Source: Reyranella sp. (GTDB lineage: Bacteria; Pseudomonadota; Alphaproteobacteria; Reyranellales; Reyranellaceae). From it: 8,734 nt of DNA. The notes beneath the pieces are model-generated. The model ran no database searches. It saw only the letters and a program-made list of their open reading frames with translations, and was not told where the DNA came from. The stretch lies in the NCBI GenBank assembly GCA_030679805.1, contig JAUXST010000736.1, forward strand, positions 1-8,734. The letters run 5' to 3'. Within the stretch, counting starts at the first letter, position 1; every line of letters starts with the position of its first letter. A program made the translations under genes and the position numbers. Positions 7,503 through 8,734 of this stretch are shown here, one piece after another.

Positions 7503-7557
7503 CCGACGCCGGCCGCTTCGCATGATGAGCGTTCGGAAAATCACCGCCGGATTTGAC

Positions 7558-7569
7558 GAAAGTGGACCA
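7558..7569 (+). repeat. 12-bp direct repeat, copy 2 (GAAAGTGGACCA)
   Basis: Exact second copy of the 12-mer at 7384-7395. The match does not extend beyond these bases: copy 1 continues TTTCCC, while copy 2 continues into CAAAAAA and the terminator-like hairpin. Confidence 0.7.
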
Positions 7570-7570
7570 C

Positions 7571-7604
7571 AAAAAACGCCCGGAACGGGGACCGTCCGAG
7601 CGTT
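7571..7604 (-). terminator. Intrinsic terminator-like hairpin on the minus strand
   Basis: Read leftward, AACGCTCGGACGG (7604-7592) pairs with CCGTTCCGGGCGTT (7588-7575). The stem has five pairs, a G-T wobble, four pairs, one bulged base and three pairs, closed by a short loop. It is followed at once by a run of six T (plus-strand A6, 7571-7576). This is the classic Rho-independent form. In the plus direction the same hairpin lacks a T-run. No minus-strand gene upstream of it is evident. Confidence 0.65.
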
Positions 7605-7690
7605 GCCAGCAGTGCCTATAAGGGCGCCGATTGTAGCGAAAAACTAGCACGGATTCGGCTGAACCTGCAAATCTATCTTAAGGTGGCTTC

Positions 7691-8440
7691 ATGAAAATCC
7701 TGGTCGCCAATCCCAACACCTCCACCGGAGTCACCGACCGGCTGGTTGCCGCCGGCAAGCTGGTGGCCAGTCCGGGCACGGAACTTCTTCCCATGACCGC
7801 GCCGCGCGGCGTGCCCTACATCGCCACCCGCGCCGAGGCGGCCATCGGCGGCGCCATGATGCTGGAGATGCTGGCCGAGCGCCGCGGCACCTTCGATGCC
7901 GCCATCGTCGCGGCCTTCGGCGACCCGGGCCTGGGCGGCGCGCGCGAGCTGTTCGATTTCCCCGTGGTCGGCATGGCGGAGGCCGCTATGCTGGTCGCCT
8001 GCACCCTCGGTCGCAAGTTCGCCATCGTGAGTTTCGCCAAGGCGCTGGAGCCATGGTTCGCCGAGATCGTGGAATGGCATGGGCTCTCCGGCCGCTGTGC
8101 CGCCATCCGTACACTCGACGAGGCGTTCCAGTCGATCGACGACGTGCAGAACGAGAAGGAGCAGGTCCTGATCGACCTCGCCATCGGTACCGTCAGGAAC
8201 GACGGCGCCGATGTCGTGATCCTCGCCGGGGCGCCGCTCGCAGGCCTCGCCAACAAGATCCGGGAGCGCGTACCCGTGCCGCTGGTCGACGGCATCCAGG
8301 CGGCCGTCACGATGGCCGAAGGGCTGGTTCGCCTCAATCCACGCAAGGCGACCGCTGGCACCTATCGCCGGCCGGCCGCCAAGGACTCTAAAGGTCTCTC
8401 CACGGCACTCGCCAACGTCATAGGTCATCGCGATGCGTGA
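7691..8440 (+). CDS. Asp/Glu/hydantoin racemase-family protein lacking the expected cysteines
   Basis: A 249-residue cytoplasmic protein of the Asp/Glu racemase superfamily, closest in pattern to hydantoin racemases. It opens with MKILVANPNTS (1-11), the family signature. The next is AAFGDPGL (74-81), where hydantoin racemases usually have a cysteine before the Phe. The second-half motif VVILAGAPLAGLA (175-187) sits where LGCAGM-type sequences carry the second catalytic cysteine. Here the aligned residues are A75 and G180, so two-base racemisation as in the classic enzymes seems doubtful; the protein may have another activity such as decarboxylase-, isomerase- or ligand-binding-like function. 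C104 and C136 are the only cysteines and lie outside these motifs. AAGGTGG (7680-7686) precedes the ATG. The gene overlaps the downstream allantoinase-like gene by 8 bases, so the two products probably act in one pathway. Confidence 0.88.
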   Translation: MKILVANPNTSTGVTDRLVAAGKLVASPGTELLPMTAPRGVPYIATRAEAAIGGAMMLEMLAERRGTFDAAIVAAFGDPGLGGARELFDFPVVGMAEAAMLVACTLGRKFAIVSFAKALEPWFAEIVEWHGLSGRCAAIRTLDEAFQSIDDVQNEKEQVLIDLAIGTVRNDGADVVILAGAPLAGLANKIRERVPVPLVDGIQAAVTMAEGLVRLNPRKATAGTYRRPAAKDSKGLSTALANVIGHRDA

Positions 8441-8734
8441 TCTCAAAGGCTACGGCCGTACGCCGCCCAATCCCAAATGGCCGGGCGGCGCCCGCGTCGC
8501 CGTCTCCTTCGTGATCAACTTCGAGGAAGGCGCCGAGATGTCGCTCTCCCAGGGCGATCCGCACAACGAAAAGGTCTACGAAGTTACCGACGAGGTAGTG
8601 GGCGTTCCGGATCGCTGCATGGAATCGCACTTCGAGTACGGCACCAAGGCCGCCTGGTGGCGCATCGCCGACTCGCTGGAGCGGCTGGGCGTTCCGGCCA
8701 CGGTCAGCACCTGCGGCCTCGCGGCCGAACTCTC
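8433..8734 (+). CDS. Polysaccharide deacetylase-fold, allantoinase (PuuE)-like enzyme, N-terminal part only
   Basis: The first 100 residues, open to the right edge. The opening GYGRTPP (6-12), WPGGARVAVSFVINFEEGAE (16-35) and MESHFEYGTKAAWWRI (63-78) match the N-terminal pattern of PuuE-type proteins. These are cofactor-independent allantoinases and relatives built on the NodB/polysaccharide deacetylase fold. As in that group, the acidic pair in the first strand motif is EEG (31-33) in place of the DDG of true NodB deacetylases. The substrate could be allantoin, another cyclic amide or an N-acyl sugar; the catalytic His residues lie beyond the window. The ATG at 8433 overlaps the racemase stop by 8 bases, and the conserved motifs begin within a few residues of it, which supports this start. 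Confidence 0.85.
   Translation, partial: MRDLKGYGRTPPNPKWPGGARVAVSFVINFEEGAEMSLSQGDPHNEKVYEVTDEVVGVPDRCMESHFEYGTKAAWWRIADSLERLGVPATVSTCGLAAEL

Larger units (their letters stand above)
7386..7690. other. Gene-free interval between importer operon and racemase gene
   Basis: About 305 bases with no convincing coding sequence on either strand. The part up to about 7570 holds three TTGTGCCA copies and lies between the two 12-mer repeats. The part from 7571 to 7650 has an A6 run, a stable hairpin and an AT-richer stretch (TATAAG at 7617-7622, TTGTAG at 7631-7636) that may hold promoters. I could not identify a well-spaced promoter for the racemase gene; its expression signals must lie here or come from read-through. 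No tRNA or known riboswitch is recognisable. Confidence 0.7.

Noticed and set aside
6315..7544. 409-codon minus-strand open frame opposite the permeases
   Set aside because: Composition is extremely His/Arg/Gln/Gly-rich, as expected from the complement of Leu/Val/Ala-rich membrane protein codons; the sense strand encodes two clear permeases.
7522..7647. 41-codon plus-strand open frame in the intergenic interval (begins ATGATGAGC)
   Set aside because: No Shine-Dalgarno, no recognisable family, and it runs through the 12-mer repeat and the terminator-like hairpin, so it is better explained as non-coding.
1..8734. Search for CRISPR arrays, tRNA/rRNA genes, phage or defence genes
   Set aside because: No regularly spaced repeats, no cloverleaf-like segment seen by eye, and every substantial gene belongs to translocation, transport or small-molecule metabolism families.

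Overview
The window looks like chromosomal DNA from an alphaproteobacterium. Base composition is strongly GC-rich, third codon positions are mostly G or C, and YajC begins with the family-typical N-terminus ending in a short AQ motif. The order yajC-secD beside a DUF815-type ATPase also fits Rhodospirillales/Hyphomicrobiales genomes. The exact genus cannot be read from the sequence. Nearly all of the DNA is coding; the only gene-free stretch over 300 bases is 7386-7690.

Region 1 (1-2000, minus strand): yajC then secD, the start of the Sec translocon accessory operon. SecD is almost complete; only its last residues and whatever follows (secF would be expected) lie beyond the left edge. Between yajC and the next gene is a compact divergent promoter region (2001-2113). 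One palindromic TTGCAA hexamer could serve as the -35 box for transcription in both directions.

Region 2 (2114-3579, plus strand): a tightly coupled pair, a single-domain P-loop ATPase of the DUF815/COG2607 type and a small flavin-binding split-barrel protein of the pyridoxamine-phosphate-oxidase superfamily. Neither has a firmly known job.

Region 3 (3621-7385, plus strand): a complete four-gene ABC importer of the spermidine/putrescine (PotABCD) class. It comprises a periplasmic binding protein with a probable twin-arginine signal, an ATPase with a C-terminal TOBE region starting at GTG, and two inner-membrane permeases. The last three genes are joined by 4-base overlaps.

Region 4 (7386-7690): about 305 bases without a convincing gene. 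It contains a duplicated 12-mer (GAAAGTGGACCA), three copies of TTGTGCCA, a small hairpin just after the permease gene, and a good intrinsic-terminator structure pointing leftward on the minus strand with no obvious minus-strand gene to terminate.

Region 5 (7691-8734, plus strand): an Asp/Glu/hydantoin racemase-family protein in which both positions expected to be the catalytic cysteines appear to be small non-cysteine residues. It overlaps the start of a polysaccharide-deacetylase-fold, allantoinase (PuuE)-like enzyme that runs off the right edge. Together with the importer this suggests uptake and breakdown of a small nitrogenous compound such as a cyclic ureide, hydantoin or polyamine-like molecule. 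The substrate is inference only. Most of the window is ordinary chromosomal content; I see no phage, CRISPR, toxin-antitoxin or defence system.
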